Source: Actinoplanes sp. L3-i22 (GTDB lineage Bacteria; Actinomycetota; Actinomycetes; Mycobacteriales; Micromonosporaceae). Taken from it: DNA of 64,000 nucleotides. A program made the position numbers and the translations under genes. The notes beneath the pieces were generated by a model. It saw only the letters and a list, made by a program, of their open reading frames with translations. It had not been told where the DNA came from and ran no database searches. Shown in pieces: positions 42,027 to 50,050 of this stretch (the stretch's first letter is position 1; each line of letters begins with the position of its first letter). The stretch is taken from positions 6,146,501 through 6,210,500 of the forward strand of contig NZ_AP024745.1 of assembly GCF_019704555.1 (NCBI RefSeq), given 5' to 3'.

Positions 42027-43327
42027 CACCAGCCCTGGAGCCCGAGCTGCTGGGCCTGCTTCTTGACGTCCTCGTCGTAGAGCTTCGCGCCGGCCGGGGC
42101 GTTCCGGATGCCGGAGCCGACCTCGACGGTGATCTGCTCCAGCGCCGGGCCCTTGATCGGCGACAGGAACTCCAGCGCCGGGCTGGCCTGGCCGGCGTCG
42201 ACGTACGCGCTGAGGTCCTTGACCGCGGGCGCCACGTTGTCCGGCAGCTTGCAGGTCTTGACCGCGAACGGGCCGCCGACCGGGGTCGCGCTCGCCTCGG
42301 CCGCGCAGCCGTCCGCGGACGCCAGGAACGCCTGGAACTTCTTGGCCGCGCCGAGCTTGGCGTCCTTGGTGGTCTTCGGGATGTAGATGCCGGACGGCTC
42401 CCAGAGCGTGACGCCGTTCTTCGCGGCGTCCGTGCCGGGCAGCGCGAAGAAGCCGACGTCGTTGACGTTGTCCGGGGCGGCCGTCGAGATCGCGGTGACG
42501 CCGAAGGTGATCATCGGGTAGTGCCCGGCCTTGCCGGTGGCGACCGCGGCCAGGCCCTCGTTGTACTTGGCCGAGGCGTAGTCCGAGTTCCAGTACCCGG
42601 CCTTCTTCAGCTCCTCGAGGTGCTGGAAGCCGGCCAGCGCGGCCGGGGTGGTGGCGAACTTCGCCTGGTTGTTCGTGTACTTGTCGGCGAAGCCGGGGTC
42701 GGCGGCCGACACGTTGTGGAAGTCGGCGAGCACCAGCACCTGCGAGGTCCAGGTCTCGCTGTAGGTCTGCTCGACCGGCGCCACCCCGGCCGCCTTGAGC
42801 TTGGCGTTGTTGGCCATGAAGTCGGCCCAGGTCTTGGGCACCTGCAGGCCGAGCTTGGCGTACAGCGGCTTGTTGTAGAAGATGCCGCCGCCGGTGATGT
42901 TCTGCCACGGCGAGCCGTACACCTCGTTGTTCGCGGTGACGACCTGCTTGAACGTGGGATCCAGGTCGCCGACCCAGGACTCGCCGCTGACCGGGGTCAG
43001 GTTGGTCTGCGGGGCGATCGCCTGGAACAGCGAGCCGGAGTTGTATTCGAAGACGTCGGCCATGTCGCCGGTGGCCAGCCGGGTCTTGACCAGGTTGTCG
43101 CCCTCGCTGCCCTGCGGGCGGGTGTCGAGCTTGACGTCGATATCGGTGTTCCTGGCCTCGAACGCGGCGATGACCGCCTCGGCGACCTTGACGTTGGCGG
43201 GATCGTTGTTGGTGAGAAAGGTGATCGGGGTCTTGCCGTTCGCGTCGCTGCTCGAACCGAGCGAGCCGGCGCTGCAACCCGACACCGTGAGCACGCCGGC
43301 CAGCAGGACCGCGGCACTGAGCCTCAT
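42026..43327 (-). CDS. ABC extracellular sugar-binding lipoprotein
   Basis: This is a 433-residue type 1 solute-binding protein of the COG1653 group. The signal peptide ends in lipobox LTVSGC (lipidated Cys18). The mature part begins SAGSLGSSSDANGKTPITFLTNNDPANVKVAEAVIAAFE, followed by a typical GVEPSGIYIPKTTKDAKLGAAKKFQAFLASADGC-type C-terminal lobe. CCGGAGG is 6 bp upstream of the ATG. It is the first gene of the operon encoding two permeases and a GH78 enzyme, and is divergent from a LacI regulator. The likely ligand is a rhamnose-containing oligosaccharide. Confidence 0.92.
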   Translation of the reverse strand: MRLSAAVLLAGVLTVSGCSAGSLGSSSDANGKTPITFLTNNDPANVKVAEAVIAAFEARNTDIDVKLDTRPQGSEGDNLVKTRLATGDMADVFEYNSGSLFQAIAPQTNLTPVSGESWVGDLDPTFKQVVTANNEVYGSPWQNITGGGIFYNKPLYAKLGLQVPKTWADFMANNAKLKAAGVAPVEQTYSETWTSQVLVLADFHNVSAADPGFADKYTNNQAKFATTPAALAGFQHLEELKKAGYWNSDYASAKYNEGLAAVATGKAGHYPMITFGVTAISTAAPDNVNDVGFFALPGTDAAKNGVTLWEPSGIYIPKTTKDAKLGAAKKFQAFLASADGCAAEASATPVGGPFAVKTCKLPDNVAPAVKDLSAYVDAGQASPALEFLSPIKGPALEQITVEVGSGIRNAPAGAKLYDEDVKKQAQQLGLQGW

Positions 43328-43351
43328 GTGAACCTCCGGTTTCGAACGTGT

Positions 43352-43434
43352 GTGTAGATCGGTCTCCGAGAAGTGATGGCGGTCACGGTAGACCGATCTA
43401 CACGACGTGCACAAGACACAAAACGAAACGTTTC
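43352..43434. promoter_or_regulatory. LacI-type operator cluster between importer operon and its regulator
   Basis: GTGTAGATCGGTCT (43352-43365) and its exact mirror AGACCGATCTACAC (43390-43403) form a large dyad around 24 bp; the core TCTACAC recurs once more at 43451-43457. GAAACGTTTC (43425-43434) is a 10-bp palindrome with the central CG typical of LacI-family sites. The region lies between the divergent starts at 43327 and 43466. Confidence 0.8.
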
Positions 43435-43465
43435 AAGATGCGGAGAACGGTCTACACTTCCGGAC

Positions 43466-44497
43466 ATGTCGATCACGAAGGGCCGGTCCGTCACGATCAG
43501 TGATGTTGCCGAAACGGCGGGCGTCTCCCGGGCCGCGGTCTCCAAGGTCATCCGGAATGCGTACGGCGTGAGCCCCGCCATGCGCACCCGGGTCGAGGCC
43601 GCCATCGAGGAGCTGGGCTACCGCCCGAGCGTCGCCGCCCGCGCCCTGCGGGGCTCCAGCTACCGGCTCGGCCTGGAGATCCCGCACGTCAGCGCCCGCT
43701 TCATGACCCAGATCGTGGAGGGCGCCACCAGCGCGCTCACCGGCACGCCGTACCAGCTGGTCCTGGCCCCGGCCGACGGCCCGAAGTACGGGACCGACGC
43801 CCCCGCCTACCGGACCATCGAGTCGCTCGCCGACGGCCTGGTCGACGGCATCATCGCGGTCTCCCCGCTGGTCGACCTGGACTGGCTGGAGGAGCTGGCC
43901 GCCCGGGTCCCGGTGGTGATGCTCGGCCGCCACGACACGCCGCGCGGCTACGATACGGTCGTCGGCGACGACATCGCGGGAACACGGATGGTGATGAACC
44001 ACCTGTTCGCCCTGGGCCACCGCCGGATCGCCCACCTGACCGAGGCCGAGCCGGTCACCGAGCCCGGCTCCGCCACCCCGCACGCGATCCGCCTCGAGGT
44101 CTACCGCGCCTGCATGACCGAGGCCGGCCTCGGCGACCTGATCCAGGTCGCCCGCCGCGAGGACAGCCCCGACCTGTCCCGCGCCGCCACCGCCGAGCTG
44201 CTCGCCCACCCGGAGCCACCGACCGCGATCTTCGCCGGCCACGACGACATCGCCCTCGGCGTCCTGGCCGAACTCGCCGCCGCCGGCCTGCACGGCCGGG
44301 TCGCGGTGATCGGCTACGACAACACCGACCTGGCCGCCCACCCCCTGATCGACCTCACCTCGGTCGACCAGGCCGGCCCGGAGATGGGCGCCCAGGCCGC
44401 GACGATGCTCCTGGAACGCCTGCAGGGCCGCACCGAGCCCCGCAACTACACCGCCACCCCGACCCTCAAGATCCGCGGCTCCTCCCGCCCTGCCTGA
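43466..44497 (+). CDS. LacI family repressor of the rhamnoside operon
   Basis: This is a 343-residue LacI/GalR protein. The HTH at residues ~9-35 is VTISDVAETAGVSRAAVSKVIRNAYGVSPAMRTRVEAAIEELGYRPSVAARALRG; the following hinge and periplasmic-binding-like effector domain contain VDGIIAVSPLVDLDWLEELAARVPVVMLGRH and IGYDNTDLAAHPLIDLTSVDQAGPEMG. It is divergent from the sugar-binding-protein gene with palindromic sites between, so it should repress uptake and GH78 genes until rhamnose or a rhamnoside binds. The ATG at 43466 begins MSITKGRSVTISDVAE. Confidence 0.93.
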   Translation: MSITKGRSVTISDVAETAGVSRAAVSKVIRNAYGVSPAMRTRVEAAIEELGYRPSVAARALRGSSYRLGLEIPHVSARFMTQIVEGATSALTGTPYQLVLAPADGPKYGTDAPAYRTIESLADGLVDGIIAVSPLVDLDWLEELAARVPVVMLGRHDTPRGYDTVVGDDIAGTRMVMNHLFALGHRRIAHLTEAEPVTEPGSATPHAIRLEVYRACMTEAGLGDLIQVARREDSPDLSRAATAELLAHPEPPTAIFAGHDDIALGVLAELAAAGLHGRVAVIGYDNTDLAAHPLIDLTSVDQAGPEMGAQAATMLLERLQGRTEPRNYTATPTLKIRGSSRPA

Positions 44498-44502
44498 GCG
44501 GG

Positions 44503-45300
44503 CTACTCGCTCAGCGCCAGGGCCACGTCGGTGGCGATCGCGTCGACCTGGGCGCGGGTCAGGACCGGGACCGGGGCGACCGCCGGGCTGCCGTCGCCGC
44601 CGAAGTAGTTCACCGCGGACAGCGCGAGCGCGTGCTCGCCGTCCCGGAGCAGCACGTCCGCCCCGTAGAAGACCCAGCCCTTGCCGGGTTCGTCCACGTA
44701 GTGCACGAGCGTCAGCCCGTCGCCGGTCCGGGTCGCCGAGCAGACCGGCACGCCGGCGCCCGCGCATTCGTACAGCGGGCGGCAGGACCGCCCGCCCGAG
44801 CACCCGGCCGGGCGCAACGACACGTACAGGCCGCCCTTGCGACCCTGCCCGGTGATCCCGGAGCGCCCCTCGAACGACACCGGGTCCTTGTCGAGCCACA
44901 TCCTGGGGTGCCCGTCCGGATCCCGCTTCTCCCCCGGCACGTCCGGCATGTAGATCCACTTCGTGCCGGCGGCGTGCTTCTCCGTCGCCGCCTCCAGCGC
45001 GACCCGCAGCCGCCCCAGGGTCCGTTCCCGGCCGGCCGGGGTGTCCTCCTCGATCAGCGACACCGGGGCGGCCGGCGACGGGGTCGCCGCGGGCGGCTGG
45101 ACGACCGGATCCGCCCGGTGCTCCCCGCCGCCGGTCAGGGTCACCCCGGCCACCACGGCGACGACCGCCAGGGCCGCCGCCCCGCTCGCCGCCGCCCGGC
45201 GGAACCGCTGCTTCCGGCGGGTCCGCACGATCACCGCGTCCAGGTCCACGGTCGACGGCGGCGCCGCGCCGATCAGGCGGTCCAGCATCTCCTGCGTCAT
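44503..45300 (-). CDS. Membrane protein co-encoded with an ECF sigma factor
   Basis: This 265-residue protein has a cytoplasmic N-terminus (MTQEMLDRLIGAAPPSTVDLDAVIVRTRRKQRFRR), one helix (AAASGAAALAVVAVVAGVTLTGG), then an extracytoplasmic domain with paired cysteines (CSGGRSCRPLYECAGAGVPVCSAT). Its start overlaps the sigma factor stop (ATGA), the usual arrangement for SigE-type sigma factors and a dedicated membrane partner. It lacks a zinc anti-sigma HxxxCxxC motif, so its role as anti-sigma is inferred from position only. Confidence 0.72.
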   Translation of the reverse strand: MTQEMLDRLIGAAPPSTVDLDAVIVRTRRKQRFRRAAASGAAALAVVAVVAGVTLTGGGEHRADPVVQPPAATPSPAAPVSLIEEDTPAGRERTLGRLRVALEAATEKHAAGTKWIYMPDVPGEKRDPDGHPRMWLDKDPVSFEGRSGITGQGRKGGLYVSLRPAGCSGGRSCRPLYECAGAGVPVCSATRTGDGLTLVHYVDEPGKGWVFYGADVLLRDGEHALALSAVNYFGGDGSPAVAPVPVLTRAQVDAIATDVALALSE

Positions 45301-45794
45301 CGCGGGCTCTCCTTCGCCAACGAAAGGGCGCGCAGCAGCTCCAGGGCGCGCGCCGACTGACTCTTGACCGTTCCCGCGGAGATGCCGAGCAGCTCCGCGG
45401 TCTCCTCGATCGACCGGTCGAAGTAGAAGCGCAGCACCACGACCGCGCGCTGCCGCCGCCCGAGCTGCCGCAGCAGCTCGACCATCTGCTCCCGGTCACC
45501 GGCCCGGTCCGGTGGCGTCCACCCGGGGTCGGGCAGCTCGTCCGCCGGATGCTCGCGCCGCCACGGCCGGCGACGTTCGTCGATCCAGGCCGTGGTCAGG
45601 ACCCGCTGCGCGTACGCATCGGGATTGTCCGCCGTGGAGACCCGCCGCCAGTGCCGATACAGCTTGCCGGCGACCGTCGCCACCAGGTCGTCCGCCAGAT
45701 GCCAGTCGTGGCACAGCAGGTAGGCCGCGCGTCGCCACCGTTCCATCCGGGCCCCGACGAACGCCCGGAACTCGTCCTCCTCGGACCTGTCCAC
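45297..45794 (-). CDS. SigE-family ECF RNA polymerase sigma factor
   Basis: This 165-residue ECF sigma factor has region 2 FRAFVGARMERWRRAAYLLCHDWHLADDLVATVAGKLYRHW and region 4 LRQLGRRQRAVVVLRFYFDRSIEETAELLGISAGTVKSQSARALELLR (the HTH). It matches the actinobacterial SigE-like group that lacks a large extra domain. The GTG at 45794 follows GGGAGGACGA; the frame extends upstream to 45836 but that start has no ribosome site. It overlaps its membrane-protein partner by 4 bp. Target promoters cannot be read. Confidence 0.92.
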   Translation of the reverse strand: MDRSEEDEFRAFVGARMERWRRAAYLLCHDWHLADDLVATVAGKLYRHWRRVSTADNPDAYAQRVLTTAWIDERRRPWRREHPADELPDPGWTPPDRAGDREQMVELLRQLGRRQRAVVVLRFYFDRSIEETAELLGISAGTVKSQSARALELLRALSLAKESPR

Positions 45795-45864
45795 TCGTCC
45801 TCCCGCTCCGCTGCTCCCGGCAGCTTCCCCTGGCACGACGGAACCGGGGGCCGGCGGGGTTGCA

Positions 45865-46836
45865 TCAGGCGGTGGGCGGATCCGCCCACCAGGTCGCGGC
45901 GACGAGTTCGGCGATCAGGGTCTCGGTGAGCAGGCGGACGTCCGGGTCGTCGTCGTGCGGGTAGCGGATCACCGCGGCCGCGCCGGCCACCGGCGCGCCG
46001 ACCGCGAGCAACCGGGAGCCACGCTGCCGGATCCACTCCATGGCCTGCTCGTCGTAGCGGGAGCCGGGAAACAACAGCGCGCGGTAGTCGAGGGTCTTGG
46101 TCAGGTACACGTCGACGTGCGCCCAGTCCCCGGTCTCGGTCGCGTCGGCCCGGCGGCGCGGCCCTTCACGGACCATCAGCGCGGACTGCTCGGCCGACGA
46201 GATCCGCTCGGCCGGCGCGATCGTGTGGACGCCGTCCGGCCCGTCCAGCACCTCGAGGGCCGCCGGCAGCCAGGACCGCCGGTCGTCGAGCAGGTGGGCG
46301 GTCGCCTCGGCGGCCCGCCGGCACAGCTCCGCGACCGGTTTCGATCGGTCGCCGCCGGTCAGTCGCCCGGCCAGGGTCAGCAGCAGCGCGAGCGTGTGCG
46401 TGAAACTCCGGCAGGCGACCCCGCCCCGCTCCACGCCGGCCAGCATCGGCACGGTCAGCGCGGCCCCCTCGGCGATCGGCGCGCCGTCCGCGTTGGTCAG
46501 CGCGACGATCGGCGAGATCCCGCGGTAGCGCGCGGTCGCCTCGACGGTCTCGCGGCTCCCGCCACTCGCCGAGATCGTCACGACCAGGGTGTCCGGCCGC
46601 GGCGGCAGCGAGGCCCCGGCCGACGAGTACTCCGCCCAGGCGTCGATCCCGGCGGCGCGCAGCCGCAGGGCGGCGACCCGGGCCGCGTACCGCGAACTGC
46701 CCATTCCCAAGATCAAAACCCGTCTTGGGTACGGCGTCAGCCCCGCGAACGGATCGCCCGCGTCCAGCGTCTCGGCCAGGGCCAGCAGCGACGCCGGCTT
46801 CTGTTCCAGGTCCCGCAGGAACAGCGTCGGATCCAT
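45865..46836 (-). CDS. SIS-domain protein, glucosamine-phosphate isomerase/deaminase-like
   Basis: This is a 323-residue protein of two SIS sugar-isomerase domains without an N-terminal glutaminase domain. SIS motifs: VLILGMGSSRYAARVAALRLRAAGIDAWAEYSSAGASLPPRPDTLVVTISASGGSRETVEA (first) and the weaker second half ending VRLLTETLIAELVAATWW. It resembles the isomerase half of GlmS and the FrlB/AgaS-like deaminases. It lies 9 bp downstream of a glucosamine-kinase-like gene, so a reaction on glucosamine 6-phosphate is plausible. Regulation probably shared with that gene. Confidence 0.85.
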   Translation of the reverse strand: MDPTLFLRDLEQKPASLLALAETLDAGDPFAGLTPYPRRVLILGMGSSRYAARVAALRLRAAGIDAWAEYSSAGASLPPRPDTLVVTISASGGSRETVEATARYRGISPIVALTNADGAPIAEGAALTVPMLAGVERGGVACRSFTHTLALLLTLAGRLTGGDRSKPVAELCRRAAEATAHLLDDRRSWLPAALEVLDGPDGVHTIAPAERISSAEQSALMVREGPRRRADATETGDWAHVDVYLTKTLDYRALLFPGSRYDEQAMEWIRQRGSRLLAVGAPVAGAAAVIRYPHDDDPDVRLLTETLIAELVAATWWADPPTA

Positions 46837-46845
46837 CGGTTCTCC

Positions 46846-47883
46846 TCAGGGGTAGCGGCGGCGCAGGACTTCCATCGGCGCATAGCGCCACCGCGGCAGG
46901 AACCGCGCCGCGTACACCAGCTCACGGCACTCCTGCGCGGTCTCGAAGCCGGTCAGCAGCGCCTCGTCGAAGAGCGCGCCGGCCACCGGCCGGTACGCGT
47001 CCAGCAGCGCCGCCCGCTCCCGCGCGATCCAGTCCCGGACGGCGCCGGCGTGGGCGTGGGCGGTGCGCTTGTTGGCGATCGCGGCCACGTGCTCGACGCT
47101 GGTCAGCAGCTGGGCGACGTCCCGCGCGGCCGGTTCGAGCACGTCCTGCGGGGCGGTCGGGTTCCCGTCGAAGTCGATCACCGCGTAGCCGCCGTCCCAC
47201 CGCAGGATCTGCCCCACGTGCAGGTCGCCGTGCAGGCGCTGCACGGCGGTGACGGCCGCCGGCAGCGCGAGGTCGGCGCGGATCCGGTCCGCCCGCGCGG
47301 CGAGCCAGGCGCCGTCCGGCCCGTCGACCAGCGTCAGGGCGTCGTCGATCGCCCGCCGGCCCTGGGCCAGCCAGCCGTCCACGCCCGCGGTGCCGACCGG
47401 CGCGGGCAGCACCGGCGACGGGGTGGCCAGCGCGACGTGCAGTTCCGCGGCCAGCGCGCCGAGCACCGCCCCGACGGCGGCCGCGGGCCCCCCGGCCAGC
47501 TCGGCGAGCAGGTCGTCGGTCGCCCAGTCCCAGCCGTCGAGCGCCCCGGGCAGGAACCCGACCACCAGGGCCCGCAGGTCGTCGCCGCGGTAGAGGGCGG
47601 CGTACGGCCGCGGGGTCCGGGTGAAGCCCACCTCGGCCAGGTGCGCGAGCAGCTGCGGGGCACGATGCGGCGCCGGGAGCGGGGGTGTCAGCCACTTCAC
47701 CACGGCGTGCTCGGCCACCACGACCGACCGGTGCGTCTGGTCCACGGTGATCGGCCGCTCCACCGCCGGGCGCGGCAGCACCAGCGGTGGCCCGGCGAAC
47801 CGCCGCAGCTCGTCGGGCGCCTGCGCGTCCGCGCCGGAGGCGATCACCCGGACCAGGTCCGCGGACTCCGTCGATGTGCCCAT
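46846..47883 (-). CDS. Maltokinase-like / actinobacterial glucosamine kinase family protein
   Basis: This 345-residue aminoglycoside-phosphotransferase-fold kinase has the catalytic block HGDLHVGQIL (Brenner Asp) near residue 220 and IDFDGNP (metal Asp) about 17 residues later. The N-terminal cap region (VERPITVDQTHRSVVVAEHAVVKWLTPPLPAPHRAPQLLAHLAEVGF) is characteristic of the maltokinase-related family, in which some soil actinobacterial members phosphorylate glucosamine. The neighbouring SIS gene supports a glucosamine use pathway (kinase then deaminase/isomerase). The ATG at 47883 is the only fitting start. The substrate call is inferred from family and context. Confidence 0.85.
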   Translation of the reverse strand: MGTSTESADLVRVIASGADAQAPDELRRFAGPPLVLPRPAVERPITVDQTHRSVVVAEHAVVKWLTPPLPAPHRAPQLLAHLAEVGFTRTPRPYAALYRGDDLRALVVGFLPGALDGWDWATDDLLAELAGGPAAAVGAVLGALAAELHVALATPSPVLPAPVGTAGVDGWLAQGRRAIDDALTLVDGPDGAWLAARADRIRADLALPAAVTAVQRLHGDLHVGQILRWDGGYAVIDFDGNPTAPQDVLEPAARDVAQLLTSVEHVAAIANKRTAHAHAGAVRDWIARERAALLDAYRPVAGALFDEALLTGFETAQECRELVYAARFLPRWRYAPMEVLRRRYP

Positions 47884-47916
47884 CGATCCCCTCTCCCCGC
47901 CGGTTTGCTGAACTCC

Positions 47917-47929
47917 GATTCAGATCGAG
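47917..47929. promoter_or_regulatory. Motif GATTCAGATCGAG upstream of the kinase-SIS pair
   Basis: GATTCAGATCGAG here is nearly the same as GATTCAGATTCGAG at 48759-48772, in the gap upstream of the TetR gene and its divergent glycosyltransferase. The shared string suggests that the TetR protein at 48054-48698 also controls this operon. Similarity is clear by eye; binding is inferred. Confidence 0.6.
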
Positions 47930-48053
47930 GTGCAAACTACCAGGCCACCGTACGGGCTGGTTTCCGCGTGCGGGTGGGGCGCGGCTGACGTCGTACCCAA
48001 GCAGGCAGTTGATCCGAGCGGGACCACCGCGGACGCCGCGCCGGCGGCGGACC

Positions 48054-48698
48054 TCAGCCTTTCGCCCGGGCCCGCGCCGCCCGACGCGGCGTGACCTGCA
48101 GCGGGTTGCCGGTGACGCCGCGCGCGTAGCTCAGGATCAGCTCCTCCGCGTCGGCGACGGCGATGGTCGGGTGCCGGGCCACGATCCGGTAGCCGTAGGC
48201 GTCCTCGAGCGCCACCAGGTTGCGGCCGATCGTCAGGGCGGTATCGGTCAGCGTGAACACGCCGCGCGCCACGCCCGACTCCAGGATCGTCTGGTACATC
48301 GACACCTGGCGGTCGAAGAGCGTGGTGAGCAGCGCGGCGTAGACCCGGTTGCGGCCGGCCGCGCCGCCGAGCTCGCAGAGCAGCCGCACGTCGGTGTCGT
48401 CCGAGCCGCTGGGCAGGCCGGACCGGACGGTGAGCACGAGTTTCTCGACCGGATCGGGCACCTCGGCGATCCGCCGGACCCGCTGCTCGTAGAAGCGCTC
48501 CATGCCGGCGTGGTGCGCGTCCAGCAGCAGGTCCTGCAGATCGGCATAGTGGTAGAGCACCGCGCCCGAGGTCAGCCCGGCCTCGGCGGCGACCTGCTTG
48601 ACCTGCACGCCGTCGGTGCCGTGCAGGACCATCGCGCGCCGGGCCGCCTCGATCAGGTCCTGCTGGCGGTCCGCACGGCGCTTTCGGGGAGTCGTCAT
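48054..48698 (-). CDS. TetR family regulator
   Basis: This is a 214-residue TetR protein: HTH in residues ~12-60 (RQQDLIEAARRAMVLHGTDGVQVKQVAAEAGLTSGAVLYHYADLQDLLLDA), then a helical effector domain with a basic C-terminal tail. It is divergent from a glycosyltransferase gene, with TCTGATTCAGA (11-bp palindrome) and a GATTC direct repeat between. Likely target: the glycosyltransferase/oxidoreductase pair and possibly the kinase-SIS operon. Confidence 0.88.
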   Translation of the reverse strand: MTTPRKRRADRQQDLIEAARRAMVLHGTDGVQVKQVAAEAGLTSGAVLYHYADLQDLLLDAHHAGMERFYEQRVRRIAEVPDPVEKLVLTVRSGLPSGSDDTDVRLLCELGGAAGRNRVYAALLTTLFDRQVSMYQTILESGVARGVFTLTDTALTIGRNLVALEDAYGYRIVARHPTIAVADAEELILSYARGVTGNPLQVTPRRAARARAKG

Positions 48699-48751
48699 CG
48701 TCCTGCCTGAAGATCCTCGGTTCCCCTTGACGGACGGGCGAACCTCTATTT

Positions 48752-48772
48752 GAATTCTGATTCAGATTCGAG
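48752..48772. promoter_or_regulatory. Predicted TetR operator (TCTGATTCAGA core)
   Basis: The palindrome TCTGATTCAGA is flanked by direct GATTC copies and lies 54-74 bp upstream of the TetR start and just ahead of the glycosyltransferase ribosome site. A related string is found at 47917-47929. Confidence 0.62.
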
Positions 48773-48787
48773 CCAGGTGGAGTGCTC

Positions 48788-50050
48788 ATGCCCGAACGCA
48801 AGCTGACCATACTCTTCATGCCCGAGAGCGCCTACGGGCCGACGAACAACTGCATCGGGATCGGAGACATCCTGCGGCAGCGCGGGCACCGGGTGGTGTT
48901 CGCCGCCGAGGCGTCCTGGAAGGGCAGGCTGACCGCGCTCGGCTTCGAGGAGGACCTGGTCGACCTGGCGCCGCCGGCCGAGGGCGAGCAGGACGCCGGG
49001 CAGTTCTGGAAGGACTTCATCCGGGACACCGCGCCGGAGTTCCGCAAACCGACGATCGACCAGCTGGAGACCTGGGTCAAGCCGGTCTGGGAGGAGCTGA
49101 TCGTCGGCGCGAGGTACTGCGAGCCCCACCTGAAGGCGATCATCGAGCGGGTCCGCCCGGACGTGATCGTCGAGGACAACGTGGTGGCGTTCCCGGCGCT
49201 GACCACGGCCGGCGTGCCGTTCGTGCGGATCGTCTCGTGCAACCCGCTGGAGGTGAAGGGCTCGTCGGTCGCGCCGGTCTTCTCCGGCTATCCGCAGGAC
49301 GACCCCGCCGGCTGGGACGACTTCCTCGCCGAGTACGACCGGACGCACCGCCCGCTCTGGGAGACGTTCAACGAGTGGGTGGTCGCCCAGGGCGCCGACC
49401 CGCTGCCCGACCTGGAGTTCATCCACGAGGGCGCGCTCAACCTGTACGTGTACCCGGCGGAGGCCGACTACACCGCCGATCGGCCGCTGGGCCCGTCGTG
49501 GCACCGGCTCGACTCGTCGGTGCGGGAGACCGACGAGACGTTCACCGTCCCGGATCTTCCCGGCGAGGGTTCGCTGATCTATTTCAGCCTCGGCTCGCTC
49601 GGGTCCGCGGACGTCTCGCTGATGCGCCGGCTGATCGAGGTGCTCGGGCAGACCCCGCACCGCTACATCGTGTCGAAGGGGCCGCTGCACGACGAGATCG
49701 AGCTGGCGCCGAACATGTCCGGGGCCGAGTTCCTGCCGCAGACCTCGATCCTGCCGCAGGTGGACGCGGTGATCACGCACGGCGGCAACAACACGACGAC
49801 CGAGGCGCTGCACTTCGGGAAGCCGATGGTGCTGCTGCCGCTGTTCTGGGACCAGTACGACAACGCGCAGCGGATGGACGAGCTGGGCTTCGGGGTGCGG
49901 CTCGACACCTACAGGTTCCGGGACGAGGAGCTGTTCGCGGCGGTGGAGACGGCGCTCGGACTCCGCGAACGGGTGGCCGCCGTCGGCGCGGCGGTGCGGG
50001 AGCGGGACGGCCTGCGCAAGGCGGCCGACCTCATCGAGAAGCTTCCGTGA
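48788..50050 (+). CDS. Macrolide-type (GT1/YjiC-like) glycosyltransferase
   Basis: This 420-residue enzyme has the GT-B fold of UDP-glucose-dependent transferases of the MGT/YjiC group. N-terminal half: LTILFMPESAYGPTNNCIGIGDILRQRGHRVVFAAE (acceptor-binding Rossmann). C-terminal donor motif: QVDAVITHGGNNTTTEALHFGKPMVLLPLFWDQYDNAQRMDELGFGVRL, with the HGG and the E/D-Q residues of the sugar-nucleotide site. It is probably cytoplasmic and glycosylates a small hydrophobic compound, as in macrolide inactivation. The ATG at 48788 follows GGTGGAG by 5 bp; GTG at 48782 is an alternative. Its stop overlaps the FAD oxidase start by 4 bp. Confidence 0.92.
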   Translation: MPERKLTILFMPESAYGPTNNCIGIGDILRQRGHRVVFAAEASWKGRLTALGFEEDLVDLAPPAEGEQDAGQFWKDFIRDTAPEFRKPTIDQLETWVKPVWEELIVGARYCEPHLKAIIERVRPDVIVEDNVVAFPALTTAGVPFVRIVSCNPLEVKGSSVAPVFSGYPQDDPAGWDDFLAEYDRTHRPLWETFNEWVVAQGADPLPDLEFIHEGALNLYVYPAEADYTADRPLGPSWHRLDSSVRETDETFTVPDLPGEGSLIYFSLGSLGSADVSLMRRLIEVLGQTPHRYIVSKGPLHDEIELAPNMSGAEFLPQTSILPQVDAVITHGGNNTTTEALHFGKPMVLLPLFWDQYDNAQRMDELGFGVRLDTYRFRDEELFAAVETALGLRERVAAVGAAVRERDGLRKAADLIEKLP

